NCBI GenBank assembly: GCA_015039465.1
Contig: MU130497.1
Span: forward strand, 31,942 to 95,941
From: Phlegmacium glaucopus
Taxonomy: Eukaryota > Basidiomycota > Agaricomycetes > Agaricales > Cortinariaceae
Length of the DNA stretch: 64,000 bases
Direction of reading: 5' to 3'
Shown: piece after piece, positions 46,323 to 57,593 of the stretch
Numbering within the stretch: the stretch's first letter is position 1
Layout of the letters: every line of letters begins with the position of its first letter
Made by a program: the position numbers and the translations under genes
Notes under the pieces: generated by a model
What the model was told of the DNA's origin: nothing
Databases searched by the model: none
Seen by the model: the letters and a program-made list of their open reading frames with translations, nothing else

Positions 46323-46744
46323 GTTTATTAAGTAGAGTAGCATGCACACATATTGAATATATTAGCACGACGTTAACCACTTGTAGCAGACAGATAATAA
46401 GGAACCTTTACTCACCTTTTTCTCGTGTTTTGGGGCTCTAGCGCCCAAAGAATTTAAACTCCACTCGAAAAAGTGTGTCACCCGTCTCGCTGCTGCCCAT
46501 TACATTGGTAACCTGCCAACCCCTTGCTGGGTATAGGTGTGGCGAGGGTTTGATAAACCCAACCCGCTACCCCAGGTCAACCCATGGCACTTACCCGCAG
46601 GTTTCTCAAATCCGCAACAATCTCCAGCCATAATGTTAGCCCTTAGAGGGCACTCCACAGATGAGGCGTCATCATGCTCCACAACTGCGCTGCAGAACCC
46701 TGCCAAACATATAAAGGATCAATTCGGTGAGTGGTCAATCCAAA

Positions 46745-47353
46745 ATGAAACGTTCTAACCCCCCCCACAATCACATTCGGCTCTACTGCTCCCAACCATC
46801 ACAAACTCAGGCTGAGTCCGAAGCTGAACTTTCGGACTTCCCTCCTATCAGAGAAGGGAACAGCAAACCTCTCTTCGCTCCCATTTGTACTTGTCCTCAG
46901 GCGGCTCAGGAAGCTTCGCAGCCTCTTCCCGTATTATCTCGCAGGGAAGCACCTCCTCTGTCACAACGGCGTCAACAGTCAAGTGCAGGACTTGGTCAAA
47001 GCAACATACTCAACACAGTCAGTGCAACTGCACCAGCGAGGCGTGTCAAGGTGATTCCACATATTCTTTGCTACATTCTCATTAATTGTGAACCCATTTA
47101 GCAGGGCATCCATTCTCATCCAGGAAAATCCGTGGCAAAGCGCCCAGGCTCCGGTGAAGACGCCGATGATGAACGCCCATTGAAGAAACAGCACCTCTCT
47201 CTTCGTGATGAAGTCGACATGGTATGGGTGCAGGATGAGCTCACCGGTTTCAAGGAGGGTCTCGAGAGGATTGCTACTGAGGCAAGGGAGGATAGGCAAG
47301 AAATAAATGGCACCTTGCAAGAGCTTCTCGACGAAATTCGACAAAAGATGTAA
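46745..47353 (+). CDS. Small third gene of the Plavaka element
   Basis: A 5' exon from MKRSNPPHNHIRLYC to ARRVK is joined by a GT-AG intron (about 47051-47102) to QGIHSHPGKSVAKRPGSGED. It then ends in a helical, charged region with LTGFKEGLERIATEAREDRQ and LQELLDEIRQKM. The protein is about 185 residues, Gln/Ser/Pro-rich first and coiled-coil-like last. A TATA-like ACATATAAAGG lies at about 46707. Function is unknown; it lies inside the TIRs, so it travels with the transposon. Confidence 0.6.
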
Positions 47354-47808
47354 ACCTGTACATATATACTAAACGATTATATGTTTCAAATTTTATCATG
47401 TGTTTTTCAAAGTTCTTTGTGTCGTCTTTTTCATGTCCCTCACCCAATTCATTTACCACTGGTTCAAACCAACCCACCTCTGCTGCGTATATTATCAATG
47501 TACTATCCTTGACTTTGGCCTCCTGGTTCTCATATATAATTGTACTTACTTTTACTATGGATAGATTAATTATGACATTTGGCTGTACTTACACAGCGAA
47601 CCAAAGAATCCCATGGTGACACAACCTGGTCAGATCCTGACGAGCTCACGGGCGGAAACTTGTTCTCACTTGCCACGGGTATTAGCACTTAGCGTGAGGT
47701 TACAGTGACCTGATAATGTGCTGATATTTTTGCGCGCAGAGACTGATGAACACTTGTAAAACCATCAGCGCCGCAAGTACGAATATGTTAATTGGGATTT
47801 TTCCGACA

Positions 47809-50518
47809 ACCTTCCCTGATCACTGTATGTATTTGCTAGATTAGCCATACTGTCAAGGGTGCTTGGATGTTCTGCACCAAGCAGCTTCTTCCTCATGTCC
47901 ATAACTTGAACCTTCAGCTGCTCTGCCTCATTCCACCTTCCCTGATCCCTGTATGTGCTTGCTAGATTGGCCATACTGCTGAGAGTGTCTGGATGTTCTG
48001 CACCAAGCAGCTTCTTCATCATGTCCATAACTTGAACCTCCAGCTGCTCTGCCTCATTCCACCTTCCCTGATCCCTGTATGTGCTTGCTAGATTTGACAT
48101 ACTACTGAGAGTGTCTGGATGTTCTGCACCAAGCAGCTTCTTCCTCATGTCCATAACTTGAACCTCCAGCTGCTCTGCCTCATTCCACCTTCCCTGATCA
48201 CTGTATGTGATTGCTAGATTAGCCATACTTCTGAGAGTGTCTGGATGTTCTGCACCAAGCAGCTTCTTCCTCATGTCCATAACTTGAACCTCCAGCTGCT
48301 CTGCCTCATTCCACCTTTCCTGATCCCTGTATGTGTGTGCTAGATTGGCCATACTGCTGAGAGTGTCTGGATGTTCTGCACCAAGCAGCTTCTTCCTCAT
48401 GTCCATCACTTGACCCTGCAGCTGCTCTGCCTTATCCCAGTCCCCATTCTCCCACATTACTAGTCCAAAATTGCTCCATTTATCATCATAGTACTGCTTA
48501 ATAAGTCCTATCTGTCTTCCATGTAACTCATTTGCCTTGATATGTGGAAACAGTAACCGTCGCAGTGCATAATCCTGACTTCCAAATCTCCTTTGAATTG
48601 CACAGGACAAGATTATGCTTCCCATCTCACACATTCTTTGTTGCTCATATATTGACATTCTTTCCCCACTCCAGTAGTGCACCAGAGGATGAACAGACAG
48701 CATTTTTGATGATTGTCCTCTTTTCATCAATGAGAATGAGAGAAGAACACTAATCCCTTGTCCAAATATGAACTCATCCCAGTGACCATCATTGTCCAAT
48801 GCAAGCAGAGTATGATCCAGTAAAGTGACTGCTTGAGGTAACTTTTCAGCTATGTCACTATCAACAACATGTTTGATGGCCTGCTCAGCAGCAGATCGGA
48901 ATATCTCTTTAGAAATGTTACTATGATGATAGAAAGCACATATCCCAAGAATTAGGATTGCAGCCTGGGCTGCTTGTGCATCTCCAGCAGTGGAATATCC
49001 ACCAGCTCTCCTTTCTATTTCTTTGAAAGAAAAGTCCCAAGTCCCATACACTGTTTTATCATACTTTGATGCTCCTGTGAATATAGCATCTGACATAAGA
49101 GCCTGGCGATGCACTGAGAATTGCCTCAGATATTGATCAATATCACATTTCCCAACTTCAATATAAGCACCAGCATGATCAATAGCAAGAGGAATGCAGC
49201 CAAGCTCAGTCACAATCTTTTTGGCAGCTTGTAGATGCTCAGGCAATGCATCCAAACAGCTAGCCTTGAGAAGTAGAGCTATAGCATCTGGCTCCTCCAT
49301 TTCATGGATCTCAATTTTGTTCTCAAATGATACAATCCTCCCAATGAATTGGTTTCTGCTAGTAATTAGAATATTACCTCTGTTACCTGGAGGAATGTAC
49401 TTGGCCACCACCTCTGGAGGGGGATCATCAGCATTATCAAATACAATCAACCATTCTTCTTGGAGAGAAGATATCCACTGGAGAACAGACTCAACTGAGC
49501 CATCCACACCAGAATGTTTTGCAGCAGGAAGGCTAGATATGCCCTTGAGGGAGATTTCCATGCTCTCCTGAGAGGAGGCATCAACCCAGAAGACATGTGG
49601 AAAACTAACAAGAAACAAATTTAATGTTGTGAATGGCAAAGTAAGAACCCTTACTCGTCAGACATTTCTTCTATGAACTTGAGACAAATCTGGGTCTTTC
49701 CAATCCCTCCCAATCCCCAGAGGAGACAAGAGCACCTTGACATCCATCTACTAGTAACACGATGAACAAAAATCTTCCCAAGTTTATCGAGTACATCTTT
49801 CCGTCCAGTAAAGATTGGACTGGAGTTAGGTTTCTGAGTTACAGGGACCTTCATCTGCCCTTCACCAGTATTAGCAGGGAGAATATTGACATTCTATATG
49901 TACGATTATTGCTAAATCATACACATGACTTATGAGAAAGACTTACGAAAGTGCCGCCAGTGATGAGGGTATTCTGGGCATTCGCAAAGAAACCCAATGC
50001 AGATTGTTGAGCCTGCTGATCATTGGCGAAGGCCAAGAACACATCTTGTAAGCAAGTCACCGAGGGATTTTGTTCCGATTTCATGGATCCCAGGTTCGAA
50101 GCGGAGACTTGGAGTTCATGGGTAGTCTGATCGAAGATGACGATTGAGTAAGTATGAATGTGATGAGCTAAGTTGAACACTCACATTAACACCAGTGTCT
50201 GGAACGCTTACAGGCGCCACAGCGGAAACCGAAGTAGAGACTCGGACGTCATGGGCAATCTGATGGATGACGATAGTTAAATATTTAAGGACGCGATGGG
50301 CGAAGTTGAACGCTCACGGTAGCACCAGAGACTTGAATAACTCGTGCGCTTGCAGTCGCAGCACTAGCGAGAATGGATGGCATGGGATTAACAGCGCTTG
50401 TTATGATTGTCGATGTCGAAGTTGCTTGACCAGAGTTGGAATCTAGAGCATCATTGATGGTCACAGATGAATATTTTTGTTTCTTGGACTTGAAAATTTT
50501 CTTAAAAATGCGGTTCAT
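47809..50518 (-). pseudogene. NLR-like NB-ARC/TPR gene NLR1 (5' part, split by Plavaka)
   Basis: NLR-like signalling ATPase: NB-ARC switch plus TPR ligand-binding array. Five exons: 50518-50318, 50259-50185, 50126-49947, 49893-49655 and 49604 down to the insertion. After a basic MNRIFKKIFKSKK start come a low-complexity region, the ITGGTF/NVNIL segment, the P-loop GLGGIGKTQ, Walker B EEWLIVFDNADD, GNILITSRN, and the GLPL-like LGCIPLAIDHAGAYI. Five TPR units (WNEAEQLEVQVMDMRKKL, AEHPDTL) follow. The frame then enters the transposon TIR and stops at 47765 after LSEKSQLTYSYLRR. The rest of the array is at 40116-40684. The shortened protein could still be made. Confidence 0.9.
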
Positions 50519-50600
50519 ATCGTTGAACAGGCTAGTGAGTTGTGGTGAGCAATCAAGATGATGAGAGTCGATAAGGAAGATGCACTCGATTACATAAGCA
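50519..50600 (-). promoter_or_regulatory. Conserved upstream region of NLR1
   Basis: The stretch directly before the NLR1 start (TTATGTAATCGAG..CTTATCGAC..TCACTAC) matches the 57512-57593 stretch before NLR2. It is conserved between the two paralogs and is likely 5' UTR or promoter DNA. No specific factor site was identified. Confidence 0.5.
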
Positions 50601-50609
50601 GTGATCCTC

Positions 50610-51557
50610 TTCAACTCTGCCTCAACCACCTCCGCCCCTCTCTCCCACAATTTCCATAATCTAACACGGCCATTTCTAGCTGCTGTTATGCGTCAACAAG
50701 GCGAGTTGTGGCGGTTGCATTTGGTCGTTGTTTACGATTTGCACCAGGTGAGCTCGTCTTGGAGTGCTTGGGGAAAGAAAGATTGCGATTCAACGCAACA
50801 TTCTTCGAGGTCTTGCATGAGTTTCGGTGTGATCTACTGGTCAAGCTTCTAGTTGTGCATGATTTTTAGGAGTTCATGATCATCGCATGCAAGCTGCAAA
50901 TTTAATGGAGGGTACTCAGTCAAGGACCAAAAATTTATTAATTTACTTACCACTGAGAGGTGAGAGTTCAGATCTTCAGAGGTGACGAGGTTCGTGCAAC
51001 GGCCAAGGCACTAAGTCGTGTTTGTGTTGTGCCATTATAGTAATACGGGATATGAATAGAAGATTGACGAACAACCAAAGTACAAAGTATGTGCAGTGAG
51101 TGGTATTCGCAGGGATTGTCTGTTGCGAGAAACATGAAACGACTGAAGGAGGCTCTCATGGTATGAAATTTCTCCTACCGATCGTTATTCTATCGTATAA
51201 GACTTTTTGGTTGTCAGGTTGCAAGACACGAAGCAAGAAACGGTTTAAGAACATCGTAAGACAGATATTAGAAATGGAATGCTCAACGCCTAACCATCGG
51301 TGTCGGAACAGACATCAAGGACATCCAAATTCAGGACGAACTTCCGAAGATTGAAGCTCTCAAACAGTCATTCATCATGTCAAGATTTTGGACTACACTA
51401 TCGAACCAATTCCGAAAACGGTGCAGCCTCACCTTTATGGCCACAAATATATATATATCTATTTCTAAAAACCCAGACTCAAATTCGGTGTGAAAAGTAC
51501 TTTCGTAGATGCTCATGGTCATCTACCTCTCGCAGATTGTGGTGTGTATGGCCGTGA
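50610..51557. pseudogene. Degenerate copy of the NLR-divergent coiled-coil gene
   Basis: The part 51090-51450 (plus strand: GIVCCEKHETTEGGSH, intron, CKTRSKKRFKNIV, LKDIQIQDELP-like) matches the reverse complement of 56100-56860, the expected orientation for a gene divergent from NLR1. The part 50610-51070, however, matches 56870-57360 in the direct orientation, so it is locally inverted. Both copies have TAA at the same codon (here 50686-50688). The remnant is not expected to make a protein. Confidence 0.7.
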
Positions 51558-52174
51558 ACGTTCAACATTTATATTATTCAAATTGGGACTGCGCATACTA
51601 TGCGCAGTCCGGTCGGCCGGTCACCAAGAAAGTTATTCAGCTAGTAGTAGGAGAGGGTGGCACTAGTTCCACCATAATGTGTGATAGAAGATTGGGTGAG
51701 GCATATGGAAATGTTATTTTTTTATTTCGAACTCTGGCTTACGATCTTTTTATGCCCTGAATAGATTTTTTCTTATCCACTTACAAGACTGATGATCTGT
51801 AATACTAATAGCATTGTTCATATTTTATGGTAGCAGCAGCAGCAGCTACTTTATTCAATTCATAACCCAACTGCCACGAGCCAAACTTCATATTTAATAT
51901 TATATTTTGATCCCTAAAGAGCGAAAACCACTTCATACATAGATGGGTGGTTTACATGGCTCAAACCTTGACAGTGTAAGCAGCGCCATCAATAACAAGT
52001 TGGCCAAGATATTAATGAAGCACTTACTGAAGTTAACCATCGTAGGGGGCTTTCTCAATTACGCCGCGTAAACGTAAGGGGAACACGAATAGGTCTGACC
52101 AGGGTAAATCAATGAATGAACAATCAGTTGAAATAAGGAAAATACTAGTGTTGTAAAAAGAAACGAAAAAAAGC
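51558..52174. other. Intergenic DNA with a 25-bp palindrome
   Basis: No gene was seen. At 51586-51610 GGACTGCGCATA and TATGCGCAGTCC form 12-bp arms around one base. It could be a hairpin or binding site of unknown meaning. Confidence 0.5.
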
Positions 52175-54656
52175 TTACGTCAGAGTTATCGTAGTCATAC
52201 ACTTCAACACTCTCTCTTTTCGTTGTTCAAACGTCTCTCCAGCAAATGACGGTTCCTCTTTGACTGTTATCTTGTATCGAGAAACGAGCATTGTCAAGAT
52301 TGCTATTCCCTCAGTCTCGAAAAACCTTTTTTTCAGAGGAAAAAAACGGTTTTGGGTCAATACGAAAAACTTTCAAGGGCGATCAGAAGCAAGTGGACCT
52401 TACTTTCTTCCGAGACAAGCGCGAGGACCTGTTGAACGGTTAGAGGTAGTGATTTAACCTTGAAAGGTATGCTCACCTGAACTAAACGGCAGGAATGCAT
52501 CTTTTGGCCAATCTTCTAAGAAACGTTCAGGTTTGAAAGAGTGAGGATCTTTCCAGTAACGAGCTACGAAAACAAAACAAAAAAGACAGTGAGAAACTTT
52601 CCGTCCAAAGCGTTTCCCAAAACAAGTAGATTTTTCATACGATTGTAATGAAGCCCAGGCGTATCAATTACGATACGGGTTCCCTTCGGAACTGGGAGGG
52701 TAAGTTTCTCGCCATTAGCATTACCAAAAGTGAGTGTGGTATCTTCTTCGCTTAGTTTCGGGATATTCACTACCTGTGAAAGTAATGTGTTATTAGTATC
52801 CCAGTCAGAAGAAAATTTGACAGTTCGTACTGGAGGGAACATCCGCAAGGTCTCATATAAAACACTATGGCAAAGTGAGTACCTGATTTATTCATGGACA
52901 GATGTATTCTTTTTTTACCTCATAGAATAATTTAACAAAGGCATCTCTTCGTATGTCTGGAGGGGATGCAAAAAAAAAAAAACATGTTAGAGCAGTTTTT
53001 AACATCGTGTCTAATATAATTCAAACGTACCGGAATCCGACCATCTGGAAGGATAGATAGGATGTGGGTGTAGAGCCTTTCTTGTTCATCGGGGTATAGC
53101 GCTAATAACGCAAAGGTGAAGCAAAGAGTGTGCGCCGTTGTCTGATTTTCATATCCAGTGAGTTTAAGAGTTTTGACGTTGGTCTGTGGTCGAGATATCT
53201 ACCTCGTGTCCCGCGATCAAAAAGATGTAAATGTTTCCTTTAATTATTTGAATTTCACGCTCCATCAATCTCAAGAGTTTTAAACACACACCTATAAGTT
53301 CGCTCTCAGTTAAATTTATAACATCCAGATCCTCATCGTTGGCCGCTAGCAAGTTGCTGAACAGGTCATGCCGTTCTACTTTTTCGGAATTCTGGCGCTC
53401 CTTGATCATTTCAGACATATACATCTAGCAGATGTTGGATGATGAACGTTCATTAATGTCCATGAAGTTGTGCAACCCTCTGTACCTGTAATTCCTCATA
53501 AGCGATCTTGACAGATTGCAGCCGCTTTGTAAGCCCCAAAGCCCAGTCCGGGAACATGACCTTGACCATAGTTTCCGTAGAAACGATGTGGAGTGCGTCT
53601 TTCATCGACATCTGGTGTCCCTTTGGTATGGTAGTTTCCTCGTGCCATGACATTTTCTGCCCAAATCCTGTAATTGTGAGCATTCTGGAGGGACAAGCAG
53701 GAAATTGCCAATTTACCTGCAACACCAATGACAAAGAGCGCAATCTAAAAGTTTTAATTCAGCAGAGAGGCTGCAAGTCCTGCAGGAATCTCATACCGGG
53801 AAAGTTATTTCCACTGCATGATCCACCGAAATTACGTCTTTGCCCGCCCAAACCTCATCGAAAAGCCCCTTCATGATTTGGACGGTTTCATCCCAGACCA
53901 ACCTATTATTGCGCTGATAGGGCCGGAGATTTAGTCAAGAAACCAGAGAAACAAATGTAAGGTACCCAATACGCACCTCAGAAAAAGCAGGCGCTGCGAT
54001 TTTCCGATATTTTTTCCATTCTTCACCTTCAGCAACAACAATATTGCGACCATAGAACGAAAGTAGTTCATATTCGCGTGCAGGCTTTGGAAACCGAGCC
54101 CTTGCAGATGTGACTTCCTAAACGTTCGGGTATTCCATGTGAGTAAGTGTACAAGACTCCCCTCAATTTGTGAATGTTCCTGACCTTGATAGCTGCAGCA
54201 TCGGCAAGAACAAGGGTTGGCCCATCTGTTGCTGGGAATGCGTATACCTTGATCCGATCATTAATATGTAAATAGAACTGTGGAACCCCAGCGCAACAGC
54301 CTTACCATGGAAGTCACATCCCAGCCAGCAGATTCAAATGCTAAGGGCAATGAAAAGATTCAGCTAGCTATCGTTCACCAGAGCAAATCCACATACGGGC
54401 ATGTTTATCCACAAAGAAGTGGTTGTTTCCACGGGTGACGATTGGAATTTGGGGTAACAGAAAACTCAATGCACTGGTAGGGGATAGGAGGACGCGATAT
54501 CCTGGATGATTTCTGACAAAGGGATGGTTATTTGTCAGCGTTTTGAGTTTGGGTCTTTACATACTGGATAGAGCGAACACGAGAGACGAAGGCGAGCAGC
54601 TGCTTGAAACAGTAGACCAAAGCAGAGGTCAGAAATAATATCAGGACGGCTTGCAT
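52175..54656 (-). CDS. Cytochrome P450 monooxygenase
   Basis: Haem-thiolate oxidase, probably anchored in the ER membrane by an N-terminal helix (MQAVLILFLTSALVYCF). The I-helix oxygen motif AGHETTAHT is interrupted by an intron near 53145-53205. ExxR reads ETLRMFPPV near 52850. The PERF region is HSFKPERFLEDWP. The haem-binding loop FSSGPRACLGRK spans introns at about 52437-52478 and 52345-52402. The end ILTMLVSRYKITVKEEP..FAGETFEQRKERVL is typical of basidiomycete P450s. About ten short introns are inferred. All signature residues are present, so the gene looks functional. CYP family and substrate cannot be assigned. It sits between the two NLR loci without obvious functional link. Confidence 0.9.
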
Positions 54657-55506
54657 ATCAGAAGTGAGTTAGAAGCGCACAAGTTCCACACGTACTACTA
54701 TTGTTGCATGTACAAGTCGCGGACTTTTTTTTGAACAGATGGGATGATACATATCTCCGAAGATTTTCCCACGAGTTTTTCTGTTGGCCAATCTTTTTTT
54801 GCCCAAACTTTATGCTACTCCTAGTAGACTAACTTCTGGACATAGCATAAAGGTGTATCATGGCTGCCCGGGAAACAACAGTTTGATGGACCTTTTGCTT
54901 TCGAAAGTTAGAACCGCACAACTTCCACATGCGCTATTATAATGTTTAGGGCTGCCGTGATAGGAGGCACAAGTTAATCAAAAGTTAATCAAGGAACTTA
55001 TATTTAATTTTAACTGCCGTGGGAGTGCTTTACATAAACATAGTCAAATCAACAGCAACATTCATACCCGGTTCTAAACAAACAGAAAGTGTGCACTACT
55101 TTTTTGATTTTTTGATCAGCGAAACCGTTAGCCGACTGCTGGACAGGGTACTAATATATATTTGTTGCATTGAAATTTCGTAGTGGATTTCTAATTAGGC
55201 TCAACCAAGCGAACCCACCCACGTGCAAACGTGCGTGGACGTGATTGGTACAAGAGTAGATTCTGACAACTTTCCTCCTCCTCAACCTTACTGATTTTGG
55301 AGTATTTATAAATAATATCCATTAATAAAGAGTTAAAATGAGTACCTACCAAAGGTGCGTGTCCGTGTGGTTGATAAAAGTACCCAAATGTTCTGGCTTA
55401 CAATGTCATGTTTGGCTTGCTAATGCCAATATGGATCATTGGATGCACTAAGGGTCGATCGAGGGGGAAAGAAAAAAAAGGAAAAAAGGATATCCATTCG
55501 GATTCT
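54657..55506. other. Intergenic DNA
   Basis: 5' flank of the P450 gene and AT-rich DNA. No gene was recognised. Confidence 0.5.
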
Positions 55507-55794
55507 TCAGTCTCCGAAATTCCTGGCACCGCCATGTTGGAGAACGCTAGAATCTCCATTGCACTTCACAGTCTTCCCTAGCAAATAATGCGCATGTCCA
55601 GCCGAGCCATTGTTAACAAGCCTCTTCGCCCGCTGAAACATGCCTACTTCCCTATCGCGAATGAAGTTGATAATAATCATTGGCCAGGATGGATGTGAGG
55701 GAATGTTGTCGTAAAATTCAGGTGATAGGGCTCGGAAGGCAGACAGACGTCCATGGTATAGAAGGAAAGTCGTCATGTTCATTATCATATCCAC
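55507..55794 (-). CDS. Hypothetical short ORF or exon
   Basis: 95 codons ending ...GGARNFGD, including FYDNIPSHPSWPMIIINFI and AKRLVNNGSAGHAHYLLG. Codon use looks coding. It may be the last exon of the decayed gene at 56100-57207 or a separate gene. Family unknown. Confidence 0.35.
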   Translation of the reverse strand: MDMIMNMTTFLLYHGRLSAFRALSPEFYDNIPSHPSWPMIIINFIRDREVGMFQRAKRLVNNGSAGHAHYLLGKTVKCNGDSSVLQHGGARNFGD

Positions 55795-56099
55795 GGGCCG
55801 CTATTCTTTTTTCGAAATATTCCATTTTTTCTTGTTTGGCGACGCAAGTAGATTAGTTCGAGTCTAACTCAACATCGAAAAATCCAACGAGCAGATCGGA
55901 GACATGTAGAGCTACTACATTGGTTATTCAAATCTGCTTAGATGCCAAGTAGCCGAAGAATAGGTAGCTGCCTGTGACATCGCTATCTACAGATAGGACA
56001 TCAGGATACGGGATATGGAAAGCAACAAAAAGAAAGGCACACAAACCTGGATAACGATTAGCAGCTCTTTTGACTCCCTGGCCTCCAAGCTCAGCTCAA

Positions 56100-57207
56100 C
56101 ATCAATATTTCGCGGGCGCTAGATCCTTCATGGCGGCGAATTGTAGCTTGAGATCGAGGGACATCATAGCAGTAGTTCGAGATGTCGCCGAAGCATTGAC
56201 GATGGCTGAGGTAGAAGAGAACGTGCATCTGTAACTGCATAACGATGGAATTGATTGATAGTGTGGTCCAAATCTTGACATGAAGGACTCTTCGAGTTTC
56301 ACCTTTAGGAAGTTGGTCCTGAATACCAAGGTATTCGTAGAGTTGTTTCTCTGTTTCCACATGGTTTCACCGGAGAGTTCCTTGAGAGCTTCAAGATCTT
56401 CAATGGTAATTCACGTTCTATACGCAATAATAATAAGAAATAAATAGGGAGGTAGGAACGGAAGATATACCTTGCCAGGCATGAAGTCGTATTCAGCCAA
56501 TCCTATGATCATGTCGGACGGAACCAAGTAGATCATCCAATCAGTCCTTCAGTCATTCGGTTTCGAAGTTGGCATTGGCAAGGTGAATAAGAGTCTCTTC
56601 GTAAGATGCCAAGGCATCAGTTTACACCTTCAATGAATCAGGAGAGGGATGGAAAACATACCTTCAAGTTTCTCAAAAGTGGCTTCATCCTTTTTCCATT
56701 CCGGATATCCGTTCACGATGTTCTTGATCCGATTCTTGCGTCGTGTCTCGCAACCTGACAACCAAAGAATGTTAGACGGTGGAATAACGATCGATATGAG
56801 AAATGCCATACCATGGGAGCCTCCGTGAATCGTTCATGTTGTTTCTCGCAACAGACAATATTCCCATTCAACTCTGCCCCAACCGCCTCTGCCCTCCCCT
56901 CCCGCACAACTCTCGCAACTTCCTTATCTAACATGTCCAGCTGTTGTTATGCGTCAACAAGGCGCCTTTCGGCGAGTTGCGACAGTTGCATCTGGTTATT
57001 TGTGATTTGCACTAGTGAGGTTGTCCTGGAGTTTTCTGAGTTTGGCTTGAAGGTTATTTCCAATTCAGCATGACGTTCTTCGAGGTCTCGCATGATTTTC
57101 GCGTGGTCTACTGGCCGGGCTTCTAGAACGCGGACCTTTGCGCATAGCTCTTGGAGTTCTTGATCATCGCGTTGCAAGCTGCGAAATTGATAGAGGTACT
57201 CAATCAA
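56100..57207 (-). pseudogene. Coiled-coil gene divergent from NLR2 (decayed)
   Basis: It reads leftwards from MIEYLYQFRSLQRDDQELQE, a heptad-rich coiled coil (VRVLEARPVDHAKIMRDLEE, QMQLSQLAERRLVDA), to a TAA at 56947-56949. The same frame continues beyond it with QQLDMLDKEVARVVREGR and IVCCEKQHE. A one-base loss against the other copy then shifts the frame before a GT-AG intron (about 56758-56815). Downstream pieces read NIVNGYPEWKKDEATFEKLE and KQLYEYLGIQDQLPKGETRR. The head-to-head layout with NLR2 (about 390 bp between starts) suggests a former gene pair. Function is unknown. Confidence 0.55.
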
Positions 57208-57593
57208 GGATCATTTTTGTATTAATTTATGCACCACTGAGAGAGGAGAGGGAGGTTTGCACTGGTTTGCACTCAGTGGGGAGGCGAAAAACTCGAGGTT
57301 TGTCCGATGACCCAGGACTGGTGATCATGTTGTCACGATGAGGAGGAAGCACTGAATAGAAAATTGGTCCAAGCGCGGCCGGCCAGAATAAGTGGTGTGA
57401 GTGCTGGACTGTATCCTGCCTCTGGGCTCCAGATGATCATGGGAGAGATGACGCGTGTACAAGTCCATTTGTACCGTGTGAGTAACCTTTGCTGAGCTGA
57501 GACGTAACCATGGTTATGTAATCGAGCGCTTCTTTCTTATCGACCACATTCACCACTCAAGTACTCACTACTCGCCGCTCACTACTCAACAAG

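Larger units (their letters stand above)
40687..47808 (+). mobile_element. Plavaka DNA transposon, 7,122 bp, complete
   Basis: The ends are TGTCGGAAAA at 40687 and TTTTCCGACA closing at 47808, perfect 10-bp inverted repeats. The dinucleotide AC flanks both sides (40685-40686, 47809-47810). Removing the element and one AC gives CATCCCACCTTCCCTG on the plus strand, which restores a continuous TPR-coding frame on the minus strand. It contains three genes: a minus-strand companion, the transposase, and a small plus-strand gene. The transposase frame appears largely intact, so the insertion may be recent. Confidence 0.9.
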
